Counted from the stretch's first letter, positions 1-11,110 are shown. The stretch: DNA of 64,000 nt from Aralia elata (GCA_034770075.1 CM068385.1:50290746-50354745), one strand, 5' to 3'. Notes: generated from the sequence alone by a model not told the origin. Made by a program: numbers and translations.

Positions 1-600
1 GGAGTGTATCTCTCTAAAATTGTCCCCAATTGAAAGAGAGATCGCATGAGTTACTATCATGTATGCAATGAATATACAAGGCTTGATGTTGATCAGTCAT
101 ATTTTGGAGAAGATCACTGTAAGACAGTGATAAATATCTTTAAGTACTTAACCGGTATTGAAGATGTAATCATAATTCATGGTAGGTTTGAATTAAAACT
201 AGAGGGCTAAACAGACTCAAGTTTTTTTCAGACTGACCAAGACGATAACAAATCCACTTTAAGGTAAATTGTTACCTTGAAAGGTGGTGCAGTGAATTGG
301 AAAGGTTCCAAACAGCAAAGAGTTGCTGGTATAGTGACAAAGACAAAGTATATAGCTGTAAATGAAGCTGCAAGTTGATTGTTTGGATGAAAAGTTCATC
401 ACAGAACTAGGAATAGTTCCTAAGTCTCATCTTGGATTCAAACATGTGTTGCGGCACTTTCATTTGATTAGTAGAATCATTGAAAGAGAAGAAGTCACTA
501 TAGAGATAGTGGACTCTCAAGAACAACATTGCATATCCATTTACTGAAGCTTTATCCAAATAGCAGGATGATCGTCACTTAGAAGAAGGGTATTAGATAC
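1..600 (+). pseudogene. Ty1/copia polyprotein 3' end, RT tail and RNase H (decayed)
   Basis: Reading in frames of the + strand gives the classical copia C-terminus: GVYLSK near the start, a KTVINIFKYLTG stretch (consensus K.VLKYLRGT), TDSSFFQTDQDD..STLR, then GGAVNWKGSKQQRVAG and TKYIAVNEAA, which match the RNase H landmarks GGAV.WKS.KQ and AEYIA..EAAKE. The tail FHLISRIIEREEVTIEIV and PFTEALSK match the RNase H end. Stop codons (for example after the EAAS and KLEG stretches) and frame changes make it non-functional, so I call it a pseudogene. It is cut by the window edge. It is followed directly by a polypurine tract and an LTR, as expected for the 3' end of an element. Family call is from recognised motifs; the exact copia lineage is not assigned. 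Confidence 0.85.
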
Positions 601-617
601 CATGACGATTGGCTTTA

Positions 618-632
618 GTGCAAGTGGGAGAT
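618..632 (+). other. Polypurine tract of the copia element
   Basis: The purine-rich run gcaagtgggagat sits between the end of the polyprotein and the TG that opens the LTR. The GTGGGAGAT form is typical of plant copia elements and primes plus-strand DNA synthesis. Confidence 0.75.
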
Positions 633-2786
633 TGAAAGTAGTATGCACATAAGCCAATCATATTTGATATGATGTAGCATATACTTTGTAATCTTATTCG
701 TTTGTTAAAGGCATTTTACATTATCTACATAGTGCTGTTATATTAAATGTGATAAACCCATAGTTTTGAGCAATGCTTTTAGAATCATGATGGTGATCAT
801 GCTAATGAGATCTAAATTCTAGATAGCTCAAAAACTAAAATCGTTCCTAATCGATGGATTACTAAAAAGGGGATTAGTGAATCCGGATAGATTAGTACAT
901 ACGTTGCTTGCTCTTATGAAGAGGATGATTGATATCATAATCATTTGTGTGGAGACACTAAAGCAAGTATGTATGTGCTTATTAGAGAATAAGTTCACTG
1001 AACGTGGCTCGCTAAGGAATACCTAATGGAGTTTTACTCGCCTGTCAATAGGAATTCCTCTAGTGATAGTAGTACAAGTGATCCTTGGACTTGAGATCAT
1101 CATAGTATCTTGTGTGTGATGAGTTATACTTTGACATGTCCCTTAAGACCTTTAGGGTATATCAAAGGGTATGATTGGGTATAATAAGTTATACATGGAG
1201 ATAGGTGAATGATCAACAAAGAATCTACCACTTCTAGTAAAAGGAGTGAATGTCCTATGTGATTCGATAAATGACGACTCAGAAGTCTTTGGCCAAAGCA
1301 GAATGAAATTAGAAAGGAGTTTCTAATTTGCATTATCAGAGTTGTGCATTTGAGAATCGAAATACATATAATTAAATAAAATAAGACTTGACAGTAATTC
1401 CATGTCTTATATTTAATTGGGACATTGTATGGTAGAATGATTGAATTGTACGGTAACTATTCACTGAAAGGTTCTTTTATGATTAATGTTGAAATCTATA
1501 TTATCTGGAAAGTCGTTGATCGCTAAGGGGGCTTACCCTTATTGTAGAATAAATATTATTTATTTAAATGAATTAAATAGTTTAATTTATTTATTTAAAT
1601 AAGATTAGAATTGTTCTAATTGATTTATTCACAACCGGTTTAATATGGAGAACCTAAAGGGTCACACCGCAAAAGAAAAATATTTATTTAAGAAGTAAAT
1701 GGCATAATCGTAATAATAAGTTAAGTGTAATTAATTTAATCTATGGAGATAGAATAAATTAAATAGCTTAATTTTTTATTATTTAATATTTTAGAAATAT
1801 TAAATATAAAATAATAAGAGGAGTCTTATTATTATTATTACTATTACTATTATTTAATTCCTAATAGGGATTGAGAATTAATTAATAGAAGTACTCTCTC
1901 ATGAATTCCTAATTGGATTAGGAGTTCAATTAATTAAAGGAGTTTAATTAAAATAAAAACCCTAAATCCTAAATAGTTTAGGAGGGTTCCCTATATCTAT
2001 AAATAAGAGGAGTCTTATTATGATTTAGGGTTAGACAGTCAGACAATTAGATTGTTAGACAATTTACACACTCTTCCATGAGAATTGGAGAGAGAGAGTA
2101 CTTGCAATTTCTATAGAGATAGAAACTAGGGTTTTGCCAACACCCATCTTCTTGAACAACTATTATTCCTTGGTGGATCACCTCTAGAGGCCAAACACTT
2201 GGGTGGCTAACGTTGATCAAAGGAAGGAATTTAATCGGTGAAATTCAAGGAGAACGCGAAGGAATTGGAGGTGAACTTGTACCCGAGGAAGCACGGTTCT
2301 ACGAGGGTATAATTTCTTAATCTCTATCTCTTTCGTTTAATTGATAATTGAGCACATGGATGATCATGGTGATGGTTTGTATGAAAATTTTAAAATCCGT
2401 TTTATCGCGCTTCCGCACTATTTATGTAATTTGATTGCATATTCACGTTATGTACAAACCTAACACCATCTTCTTGAACAACTATTATTCCTTGGTGGAT
2501 CACCTCTAGAGGCCAAACACTTGGGTGGCTAACGTTGATCAAAGGAAGGAATTTAATCGGTGAAATTCAAGGAGAACACGAAGGATTTGGAGGTGAACTC
2601 GTACCTGTGGAAGCATGGTTCTACAAGGGTATGATGCTCATACTTTATCACTTTCGTTTAATTGATAATTGAGCACATGGATGATCATGATAATGGTTTG
2701 TATGAAAATTTTAAAATCTGTTTTAGTGCGCTTCCGCACTATTTATGTAATTTGATTGCATGTTCGCGCTATATACAAACCTAACA
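633..2786 (+). mobile_element. Ty1/copia LTR (~2.15 kb)
   Basis: Begins TG right after the polypurine tract and ends ...CCTAACA directly before a Met-tRNA primer-binding site. It is AT-rich, with long A/T runs around 1540-1990, and holds no convincing ORF. It has a polyprotein end on its left AND a primer-binding site on its right, so it works as 3' LTR for the left unit and 5' LTR for the right unit: either a tandem element sharing one LTR or the product of LTR-LTR recombination. The 3' portion is internally duplicated (see the 322-bp repeat). The left boundary is inferred from the polypurine tract only, since no second LTR copy is in the window. Confidence 0.75.
2145..2786 (+). repeat. 322-bp tandem duplication in the LTR 3' end
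   Basis: Two direct copies, about 2145-2466 and 2467-2786. The word cttgaacaactattattcct starts at 2151 and again at 2473, period 322. Both copies run through tggtggatcacctctagagg and end in acaaacctaaca, the LTR terminus. Differences are scattered (for example acgcgaaggaattgg versus acacgaaggatttgg), so the duplication is not recent. The effect is an LTR with two successive U5-like ends. Confidence 0.9.
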
Positions 2787-2787
2787 G

Positions 2788-2800
2788 TGGTATCAGAGCC
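2788..2800 (+). other. Primer-binding site, initiator Met-tRNA type
   Basis: tggtatcagagcc lies two bases after the LTR end CA. It is the standard plant LTR-retrotransposon primer-binding site complementary to the 3' end of initiator tRNA-Met. Confidence 0.85.
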
Positions 2801-2906
2801 TAACCTTGTGCTAATTATCGATTATTATGATTCCATGTATGTATGGGTATGCGATTGGATCGATTTTCTGGGCAACGAAAAAAATAAATAAATTTCGAAG
2901 TCTGCT

Positions 2907-3028
2907 ACGCGGCCGCGCCGCTTCCAGTTCATTCTGGAGCGCGGCCGCGCCCGAACCCAGAAATCGTTTCTGGGGGTGCAGCGCGGCCGCGCCGCTCCTA
3001 GTTCAATTTGGAGCGTGGCCGCGCCGGT
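2907..3028 (+). repeat. Cluster of GC-rich palindromes (cgcggccgcg)
   Basis: Four copies of the self-complementary motif gcgcggccgcgc or a close variant, at about 2909-2918, 2939-2950, 2981-2992 and 3013-3025, inside otherwise AT-rich DNA. Between them lie further inverted pairs, such as cccagaaa-tcg-tttctggg near 2956-2975. The DNA or its transcript could form a chain of stable stem-loops. Function unknown. Confidence 0.85.
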
Positions 3029-3160
3029 CTGCAGATTTTGAAAATTTTTTATTTTTATTTTATTTATTTTCAATTAAGATAAAAGGTTTATTTTGAATTG
3101 GAATATAATTAAAATTAAAAAGTTTTATTTTAACTTGGAATGAGATTCTACGTTAACTAG

Positions 3161-3503
3161 AATAAAAAAGTTTATTCACATATGGAATAGGATTCCATGT
3201 TTCCTAGAATAAAGGAGTTTATTCACATATGGAATAGGATTATATTTTTCCTTAAAAATAAAGATGTTTATTTTGATAAGGAAAATGATTTAACATATTT
3301 TATTTTCCAAGCAATTTTAAGTTAAAATAAAGGAGTTTATTTTTGAACTTGAAATTGGTTTCCATGTTAATTAAAATAAAGGAGTTTATTTTGATTTGAA
3401 ATTTGATTAAAAATAAAGGAGTTTATTTTTATTCAAAATTGGATAAAATAAAATAAATAAGTTTATTATGATTTAAATTTTGATTAAAATAAAGGAGTTT
3501 ATT
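3161..3503 (+). repeat. Array of AATAAA-GGAG-TTTATT hairpin motifs
   Basis: Five exact copies of aataaaggagtttatt, at 3208, 3326, 3375, 3412 and 3488, plus three one- to two-base variants at 3161, 3257 and 3452. Each is a perfect 6-bp stem (AATAAA/TTTATT) with a 4-base loop. Spacing is irregular, 36 to 69 bp, and the spacers differ, so the motif has been kept or re-copied while the spacers diverged. AATAAA is also a polyadenylation-type hexamer. Confidence 0.85.
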
Positions 3504-4013
3504 TTTGTTTCAAAATTGGATTTCTAGTAAACTTTTAATTGCCCATTAAATGATATCAATGCATCTATGAAATGGTTTTATTATTCATGAGATGAATGTT
3601 ATTTATTGATACATATGGAGATATGTATGATAATAAATAGGGATTGATTATGGACTACTGACCAATGTGTGATTGGATTTATTTTAGTGGATGCTTGAAT
3701 GAATGAGTTTTTTATAAATGGGGTACGTCTTCTCTAATTTTTCTTAATGTAAATTCTATCTCCCTCCTATGTACTTCCCCTTGACTGCTGATCAAGGTTT
3801 CTATTTATTAAAGAATTGGAGACAAAGGAGCAAGGAGCGCTTGAAAACCCGTTTGTAATGGAGCCTGGGTTTAAATGTAATAGTTATATTTAAATTTTAT
3901 TCTTGCACCCTAAGTTTGACCTTTTGGTTCACTTGGTGGCTCTAGCGAACTAAACTAGAATAAAAGTCCATAATCAATCCGGGTAGAATATAGTATTCTA
4001 TATGTGTATGATT

Positions 4014-4038
4014 ATTATATATATATATATATATATTA
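4014..4038 (+). repeat. TA microsatellite
   Basis: About twelve consecutive TA dinucleotides in AT-rich DNA; a simple repeat with no further signal. Confidence 0.9.
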
Positions 4039-4410
4039 TATTATCCAACATACTTCGCATGTCAAATAAGATGACGCGTATTTTATATATATATGTGCAT
4101 GCGCGCTAAACAAGATGAGACTAATAAATATAAACCCCTCAAAGATAATCATATTAAGTCTTAAGCGTTCAAAGATATTCGGAATATCGAACGTCGCCTT
4201 CTAGCATGGTAAAGTAATAGAGCATTAAATATTTAATATGAGTTTGTTGTGCACACACAAGGCGAGTATTAAATATTTAAGATGTTGTTTTATCACATTT
4301 GATGCTTATTAAGGAATTGAACATTACTGCTTTGTTGTGCACACACAAAGACGGTCTTTTTCTCTTCACATATATGGAAGTGCTAGGTTGGACTTAACTT
4401 AGATTATTTG

Positions 4411-5371
4411 TGACGCCCCCAAATTCGGGTCTCCAAATACCCAGATCCGGTCATCACGATCCAATACATCATTCACCTCCAACAACACACATTGACTAAA
4501 ATGCGGAAATAAACATATGTTGTTCATCAGAAAGGTGTTACTAGTCCCAGAATACAATAACCTTAAACACATACACAAATCCATACCCTAAATAACTAAC
4601 AGGGTTTAAATTACATTAACAGTGATTAACTACACATAAATTTAAAATCTGCTACATGAAGTCTATCACTTCATCTTTTCTTTCCCTTTGTTCTTCTCTG
4701 ACGTCTCGGGTTTAGCTGCAATGAAGTCATGATATAGCAAGGATGAGCAACGAGTTTGCTCAGCAAGTTTAAAGTGCAACAATAAGGATATATCATGATG
4801 AAGGGAATATAGAAAGAGAATTCAACAATTATCAGAAGCAAGAACATTAATTTCTTTTAGAACAAGAGATAGTCAAGTAGACTTTGAACAATAACTTCCA
4901 AAGGAGTCAATAGCTAGCTGACCCTCTGGTTACTGGCTACAGCATAAGTACTTGAGGGGATCAGCCTCGCGTACGCTATGTGTATGCATAACATTTAACT
5001 CTGCTATCTGTACCTTATATACGGTACCTGAGGTACTCCCCTATAATAAAGGGGGTGTTCATACAGTCTAAGAATCCTTACCATCGATTGGTTCGGATAG
5101 CTTTTATAAATCCTCACATACTTGCCTGACCGAATAAGGGTTCAGACTTAATCACGGATAGTTCGTGAATTTAGGAACTTTAATAAATGTACGAATTCAA
5201 ATGCACGAGTGCGAATGTCAATAAATACATAGATGTGAAAAATTTTTAAAAGTAATTAGACCACTTAAAGCATGCTTGGAGATAAGATTCAAGCTTAAAG
5301 AATAACTTGCAACAATATATACCTTTTTGCACAAATTAAAAATAGTGCATAAGGTTTAGAAATTTGCTCAA
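4411..5371 (-). mobile_element. Antisense LTR fragment, same family as the Tekay-type LTR at 52-62 kb
   Basis: Starts tgacgcccccaaattc, the reverse complement of the LTR end seen at 53252 and 62492 (gaatttgggggtgtca). The order of landmarks is inverted relative to that LTR: the segment around gttgctcacccttgctat, the gagttaaatgttatgcat segment and the tgcaaa..gaaaaatagtgc segment all appear in reverse complement. It stops at 5371, where a Tat LTR begins, so it was interrupted or truncated by that insertion. The remaining LTR part is not found on the other side of the Tat sequences. Divergence from the 3' copy is high, so this is an older insertion. Confidence 0.8.
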
Positions 5372-7402
5372 TGTAGACACCCAAATTTTGCGCTATCTAT
5401 ACTAACCCTGACAGCAGGGCAAAATCGTCAATGAACCCAGCCTACGAGAACGAAGGGTGGACATAAGTACAAACACTCAGAACCACCGCAACGACGTGCG
5501 ATCAAAGCCGACACGACAACGATCAAAGCAGAATGATGTGGCACGTTTACCAGCGGTTCTCGGACTGCAAAATACAAGCCTCTCAGCGAAAACTAACGGT
5601 ACGACACGAGAATCGAGGTGCGGCCCGAAAATCGAGAAAGTCAGCCCACCCAGCCGCGGATTGATCTGCGGCCAATGATTAAAATAATTGAAGTGCGCGG
5701 CGGGCGGCTGAGCGGCTGAAGTGCGCGGTGGGCGCGGGGAAACCAAGGCCAGCCGCAGATCAATCTGTGGCCAGCCGCAGATCAATCTGTGGCCAGCCGC
5801 AGATCAATCTGCGGCTGCCCTTGGCCAGGCTATTTCAGCTCATTCCTTCATTCGGATACAGGAGGCGAAGCAGCGGCGGAAGAAGAAAAAGAAAAGAGGA
5901 AGAACAGCAGCAAAACAGCAGCGAAAAAGGAGAGAAAAGAGAGAAAATAGTGAGGAATTATATCTCTTTTGTGAGATTGTATCACATATATTTTCTACTC
6001 TAATTAATATACGAGTTTATACGCATCGTGGTGTCATTTGCAAGGTGAAAAAGCCCTCTTTTATAGCATTTTTGTTATATCATTTTGTTAAGCTTTTGGT
6101 CATTTGGGTTGCATTAAATGTAGTTTTTTTGTATATTATTGAGAATGCACGGATTAGGGATTATTAGTGAAGGTTCCAACGGAACAAATTTCTTCCTAAT
6201 GGCCTGATGATATCCATTTGGTGATTTTTTAGCTTGTTTAATTGTTGTAATATCCATTTCATGGGTGTGTAGAAATTGTGGATGTGAGCCTAGGAACGCG
6301 ACCCCGTGGTCCAAATCCGATGATGGAAAATTTTGGTAGGATCGATTATCCTTGATTGTAAACATGTAATCGTCGGGCCTTAAAACGATACCAAGTTAAA
6401 ATTCGGGTTTAAGGCCCCGAAATAGTGAAATAGGTGCTTGTGGGCGTTTGGGGTTATTTTGATGGCTTACATGCCCATGAATAGCCCCAACGCATTTTAA
6501 TGCTTGATTTGATTCAGGACACACAAAATTGATTTCAAAGCTAAAACGATAAAGATTTTCATAAAATCAATCAAATTAGGTTATTAGCATCACGAGGATA
6601 AGAAATTGGAAGTGCTAATGAATGTCGATTCCCACTTAACGAGAAGGTTAAAGAAAATCGTTTTCAAATATCACAAGAAATGGTTTTGTGAAATAAATGA
6701 CGTTTTATTAAACCGTTGTGCATAGGGTTAAAGGGATTCTAGAAATTGCCCGCCACTTTATTTACGAGGGCAATGTATAGGTCTCGATTCCTATATTGAC
6801 GAATGTTTAAAAAACTCTTGTTTTGCCAAAACGACACCTAGTGGAAACCTTGCAGTTTTGACAAATCAAAATCAAACATTTCTAATAAAGAATAAAGCTT
6901 TCTCGTATAAACCGAGGGACATTCTAAAGCATTCTCAGATTAAAGCACGACTTTTTCATAAAGGACCAAATGGGTTTCTCACACAAAATCACCACAACAT
7001 TCACATAGGCACACACACGCACGCACACACACATTTTATGAATTAAAAGGATAGGAAAAGCATCAAGATTGCGGTAATCGTATTTCACGGAAGTCGGGGG
7101 GTGCCTAACACCTTCCCCTCACTTAAGCAAGCCCCCGAACTCTATAAATCTCGGTTCGCAGACTAATTAATTCGGAGTCACACATGAGCCAGCGATTTAC
7201 GAAAACAAAACTCGGATGAGTTGGTACATCCATTTCAAATATACCAACTGGCGACTCTGGTTAAATGGCTCATCATAAAAAAAACGATCTTTCAAAACCC
7301 CGTCGACATTCATGCCGACCTTTTCCAAAACATCATCTAATAAAAAGGCTAAAATTGGAAAGGATAAATATCGCGAAAGAAGCGACATTCCCGGCGTCGA
7401 CA
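5372..7402 (+). mobile_element. Tat/Retand-type Ty3/gypsy 5' LTR (~2.03 kb)
   Basis: Begins tgtagacacccaaattttgc and ends cccggcgtcgaca, the same termini as the LTR at 48581-50662; the two align over their length with many differences. A primer-binding site follows two bases later, so this is a 5' LTR. It contains the CCGCAGAT palindromes (5654-5814), a CA microsatellite (7009-7032), and a perfect inverted pair agttggta/taccaact followed by a 12-base copy of the primer-binding sequence near 7248. The bases flanking its left end (ctcaa) do not match those flanking the 3' LTR (tgaat), so the two may not come from one insertion. Confidence 0.85.
5654..5814 (+). repeat. Palindrome cluster ccgcagatcaatctgcgg
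   Basis: One variant copy at 5654-5671 (ccgcggattgatctgcgg), then three copies at a 22-bp period starting at 5753, 5775 and 5797. Each is an inverted pair CCGCAGAT/ATCTGYGG around a 2-base centre. The same motif recurs near the other Tat LTR (47301-47340 and 48883-48900). Confidence 0.9.
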
Positions 7403-7404
7403 GC

Positions 7405-7422
7405 TGGCGACTCTGCTGGGGA
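7405..7422 (+). other. Primer-binding site of the Tat element
   Basis: tggcgactctgctgggga starts two bases after the LTR end. It resembles the TGGCGAC..GCTGGGGA primer-binding sites of Tat/Ogre elements, which I recall as Arg-tRNA complementary; the tRNA identity is not verified here. Confidence 0.7.
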
Positions 7423-8140
7423 TCATTAGAGGGCTTAAGCCGCGTTCAAATCTTGATGTTGTCCTATCCTTTAAAATTTATGAATGTGTATGTGTGTGCG
7501 ACATTTTGACCTGTTTTACTTGTTGTTGTGTGAATGTGTGTTTTTGTCCAATGAATGAATGATTGAATGGAATTGCTTTACTTCAAAGTAATCATATGCA
7601 TACGGTGAGGACGATGAATGTGAATGTATGTTGAGAGTGTACCTCCTCTTGAGGCGAACCCGTCGGTTGCTTATTACTGGACTCGAAGGGGCTGCTCCCC
7701 GGAGATGGCTCAGGAAACGCACCACCCAGATCCGCTCCAATCGAAAGGATTCAGACAAGTAGATTGCGAAGATTTGGGGACCTTCATGCCGAAAAGCCCG
7801 CGAGAGTAACCCTAGGGTAGGTCAGCCTCTGATAAACCTAACGAAAGGGAAGCTTCTTCATGCCCTTTTATCGTTCAGTCAAATAAATAAATGTCATGTA
7901 AATGGCATACAACTGTCATACCATCATCATCATAATAAATATGTCTTGTATCATGTGATTACATCACCTGCACATATAAAGAGAATACTGACATGGTTTT
8001 GCAGGAAGGCAATCCATACCACGTACCAAGGTTTTCTCAAACTTCTAAATACTATCCTGTCATCAAACACTGACCTTGTATTCACACATCACGGTACGAG
8101 ACGAGCTTTAAGGGGGAAATTGCGGTACAGACTTGTCCGG
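7423..8140 (+). other. Tat leader, non-coding
   Basis: Leader between primer-binding site and the pol remnant. It has short open stretches but no recognisable gag. The gag, protease, RT and RNase H expected here are missing, so a large internal deletion has removed them. Confidence 0.5.
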
Positions 8141-8600
8141 CCTATGAGGATCAGATCGGAGAGATCTCCCATAGTGATGCCCCTCCTAAATGGGCTTGGT
8201 ATCAAAACATTAAAGAGTTCCTTCGAGACAGCTCCTCTCCCGAAAATGCAGATCGGACCGAGGAAAGAGAATCCAAAGATGGGCAGTGAAATTCTTCCTA
8301 AGCGGAGACGATTTGCATAAATGGGACCTAGCTACGGGACTGCTGAGATATCTGGAAGCCGAAGAAGCCCACAGATTAATGAACAAAGTACATGGAGATG
8401 TGTGCGGAGCCCATATGAGCAGAACATTTTTGGCAAAGAAAATCATGTGAACGGGTCACTACTGGCTAACCATGAAAACTGACTGCGATACTCATGTCAG
8501 GAAATGCCATCAATGCCAGATCCATGCTAAATACGATCCATGCACCTCCTTATGAGCTCCTTTGCTTGACCTCACCATGGCCAGTTGGACCGTGCAGCAG
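8141..8600 (+). pseudogene. Tat integrase N-terminal fragment (zinc-binding domain)
   Basis: Translation in shifting frames gives PKWAWYQNIKEFLRDSS, FFLSGDDLHKWD, EEAHRLMNKVHGDVCGAH, then TGHYWLTMKTDCDTHVRKC and HQCQIHAK. This matches, segment by segment, the integrase zinc-binding region of the second Tat element at 41150-41500 (HGGVCGPH, TGHYWLTLKADCDDHVKRC, YQCQAHG). Conserved His/His and Cys-x2-Cys spacing (KCHQC) is visible. A stop after AKKIM and at least one frameshift near 8300 make it a pseudogene. After about 8600 homology to integrase ends, so the catalytic core is absent. It is a remnant of the left Tat element's pol. Confidence 0.8.
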
Positions 8601-9635
8601 GTGATATCCAGGAAGGGGTAAATCCAGGAGTATGGCAGTGAATCCCGGCCAGTAGAAGATCAATGGGTTTTAAAATTCTGAGTTTTATTTCAAATCCCTG
8701 CACGCTCATGTAATTTTGTCGTGTTATCCAAAAAGAAGATCATGTGCTGAAATGTTTTATATATATGACAAGCATTTTTATTTTATGTCAGGTACCCTGA
8801 TTTGAGGCATTCTGGCCTGACAAGCAATAGGCCAAATTTGAAGGAGGATCACGATTTTGGTATAGAGCTAGATTTCGATCTGATGAGGATTGAGCAGGAC
8901 GAGACAGATATCAACAGTACGCCTGACGAGATCAAAGGATGCGTCGAAGATAAACCCAAACCCGACTTAGACCAAACCATCGCCATCAAACATCAGAACC
9001 CCTAACGATCACAAAGAGCCCGGAGTAGGGGCAAATTCGACCACAAAAAAAAATCTCAAAAATCAAAAATCAAAAATCCCCCAAACCTTTCAACAAGTCA
9101 AAGGACCGGATCTTTTGTCAGCCCAGCGAGATACCGATGCAACCAGTACGAGGGAGATCACAAGAAAAGCAACTTAACACTGGGGCATTTATCAACTACC
9201 CAGGAAATGATGATGTGCAAATTGGCACCCATGCAACAATCCCATCAACATGCACCATCATCATCAAATGCTACGATCATCTGACATTTGTCAAGCATAG
9301 TTTTCCCGGGATACGGTGACCCGCGTGAAAGGGGATTTTATTTGACTTGATAGGAAACGGATTAATTCTGACAAGCAATCATGGAGCACGATCATGCGTA
9401 TGATTAGACGAAGAAGGCTATTCAACCTTTTGATCGGGTACAAAGCCTTAATTCAAAGCAACATTTGCGACAGAATCGACCTCATGTGCCAGTCTTCACT
9501 TTGCATTTGCACGAACTTTCAGTTATGGGGTATAGAACTATGACGACGTTGATGGCAATTGACACGTAGTCAGACAGTCAGTAATTATCAAGCTAATATC
9601 AAGAAGTCAGACGATAAATAATTATCAAGCTAATG
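8601..9635 (+). other. Unassigned Tat-internal sequence
   Basis: No recognisable domain. One open stretch, 8802-9005, is acidic and lacks any family resemblance I can name. Likely decayed element interior. Confidence 0.35.
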
Positions 9636-10110
9636 TCTCGAATCGTGGCCTGAGTTATTCGAGTAATTAAGTCTGAGGGGTGTCTCTACACCTGGTGCCC
9701 TAAAGCCATCTGGTTTGGGAGTCGCTGGCCCAACACTCGTTACATGGGTAACTCAGAGCCTAAGAAAACGAGCATTACAGTAGAGGAGGCCCGAGCAGAT
9801 TCGAATCGTGGCATGGGCTACTCGAGTAATTAAGCCTAAGGGGTGTCTTTGCATCTGGTGCCCTAAAGCCGTCTGGTTTGGGAGTCACCGGCCTAACACT
9901 TGCTACATGGGTAACTCAAGCCTAAGAAAACGAATCTTGCGCAAGGTCAAGCAAAGAATGAATGGTGCAGACCACCAGCTTGTCTCGAACCGTGGCCTTT
10001 GTTACTTGAGTAAATAAACCCGAAGGGATGTCTGTACACCTAATGCCCCAAAATCGTCTGGTTTGGGAGTCATTGGTCCAAAACTCGTTAAATGGGTAAC
10101 TTTAAATAGC
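9636..10110 (+). repeat. Three diverged direct repeats, ~130-bp core
   Basis: The block opening with tcgaatcgtggc / tcgaaccgtggcc and containing ggtgccctaaagcc..tctggtttgggagt starts at about 9641, 9804 and 9988, so spacing is 163 then 184 bp. All three end in ggtaact...agcctaagaaaa. Copies differ at many sites and by indels, indicating an old triplication in the Tat interior. Confidence 0.85.
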
Positions 10111-11058
10111 CTAAGAAAATGAGACAAGTGAAGTGGGCTCATAAAGAGAAAAGATAATACGAAAAACTCTCGGCCTTAAACAAGAAGTCATGGAAGAGAA
10201 ACCCCTACTGAATGCTGCATCGCATAGTGCATTTGTCATATGACGTCAATCTTGCTAAGAACGTTGTCGAGAATGGAGACAGAATACCTTTGACGAGGGA
10301 AGGTAGTTCTTTTGAATTCGACCTTACTCACGTACAATGACCATGAATGCTTGAAGGTGTTCTTACGATTTCATAACTCGTTAAATAGAAAATCATCAAC
10401 TCACGAGGGATTGAAAATAACTTCCAATCTAGTACATTCACGGTTCACAACTCGCTAGATTGTGCGATCAACAGATATTCAATTTCATGTGCTTTAACTG
10501 CATTTACTCTTTTGTCGAGATTATAATATCTTTGTGTTGAACTAACACCAACGGCCTGAGCCTTCAAGTTTTGGCATTTGTTAGCCGTCTGATATGCAGG
10601 ATCTTGCAGAGCTGTGGATAACTCAGCACGGTCAACATCGCGAGTTTTTTGATAGAAATTCTTGGTAACAACACGCGCCAAGGCAGGGGCAGTTAAGAAT
10701 CGTGAAATGGAAGGAAGCTGAGGCTGCACAGAACTTCTCGGCATTGGGCCTCTCCCCAATCCTGACTATCACTGCCTCGACATCCAAATGACCCACGCGC
10801 ATGAGCATATACAAGGATGATATAATGCGGGACAACAATATATCGGCCAGCAGAAATGATCAAAAGGCCAAGGAGCCCAACATAGCTGTCGATCATCACA
10901 GAGAGCGAAACAGACTGCCTCAACTCGATGAAATGAAGACGACCAAGAACAGGCAGAGTACCAAACCAATGTTGAAGTCTAGAAACTACACTTCACGACG
11001 AGGCGTGATCCAATCAAATGTTGGCAAACAACGACGACTGTCGAAACGTATCATTTGA
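10111..11058 (+). other. Unassigned region
   Basis: Open stretches exist on both strands (for example 10445-10759 on the minus strand), but none shows a recognisable domain, conserved motif or start context. I see no supported gene. Confidence 0.35.
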
Positions 11059-11110
11059 CTGAACAGGGGTCATTTCTATTTAAACATATGTTGTGCACAT
11101 GCATCTGTCC
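11059..11110 (+). repeat. Copy 1 of shared ctgtacaggggtcattt module (diverged)
   Basis: ctgaacaggggtcattt followed by a spacer and ttgtgcacatgcat. The same order is seen at 12001-12055, about 940 bp downstream, and the core at 44514. The tandem repeats at 11322-11960 lie between copies 1 and 2. Confidence 0.65.

Larger units (their letters stand above)
2801..4410 (+). other. Non-coding copia leader and flank
   Basis: No gag or other coding sequence follows the primer-binding site. The stretch holds a GC-rich palindrome cluster, an AT-rich array of hairpin motifs (both listed separately), a TA microsatellite, and two copies of the near-palindrome ttgttgtgcacacacaa around 4244 and 4333. The internal part of the element seems deleted before the antisense LTR fragment at 4411. 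Confidence 0.5.

Noticed and set aside
2825..3096. Overlapping sense and antisense 80-90-residue frames in the copia leader.
   Set aside because: They coincide with the GC palindrome cluster and have no domain or family resemblance.
5721..6167. 148-residue frame in the Tat 5' LTR.
   Set aside because: Low-complexity Lys/Arg/Gln stretch and palindrome translation inside an LTR; not conserved as an equivalent frame in the other LTR.
10445..10759. 104-residue minus-strand frame as a possible antisense gene.
   Set aside because: No recognisable domain, overlapped by other frames on both strands, and no match to the antisense genes of the second Tat element.
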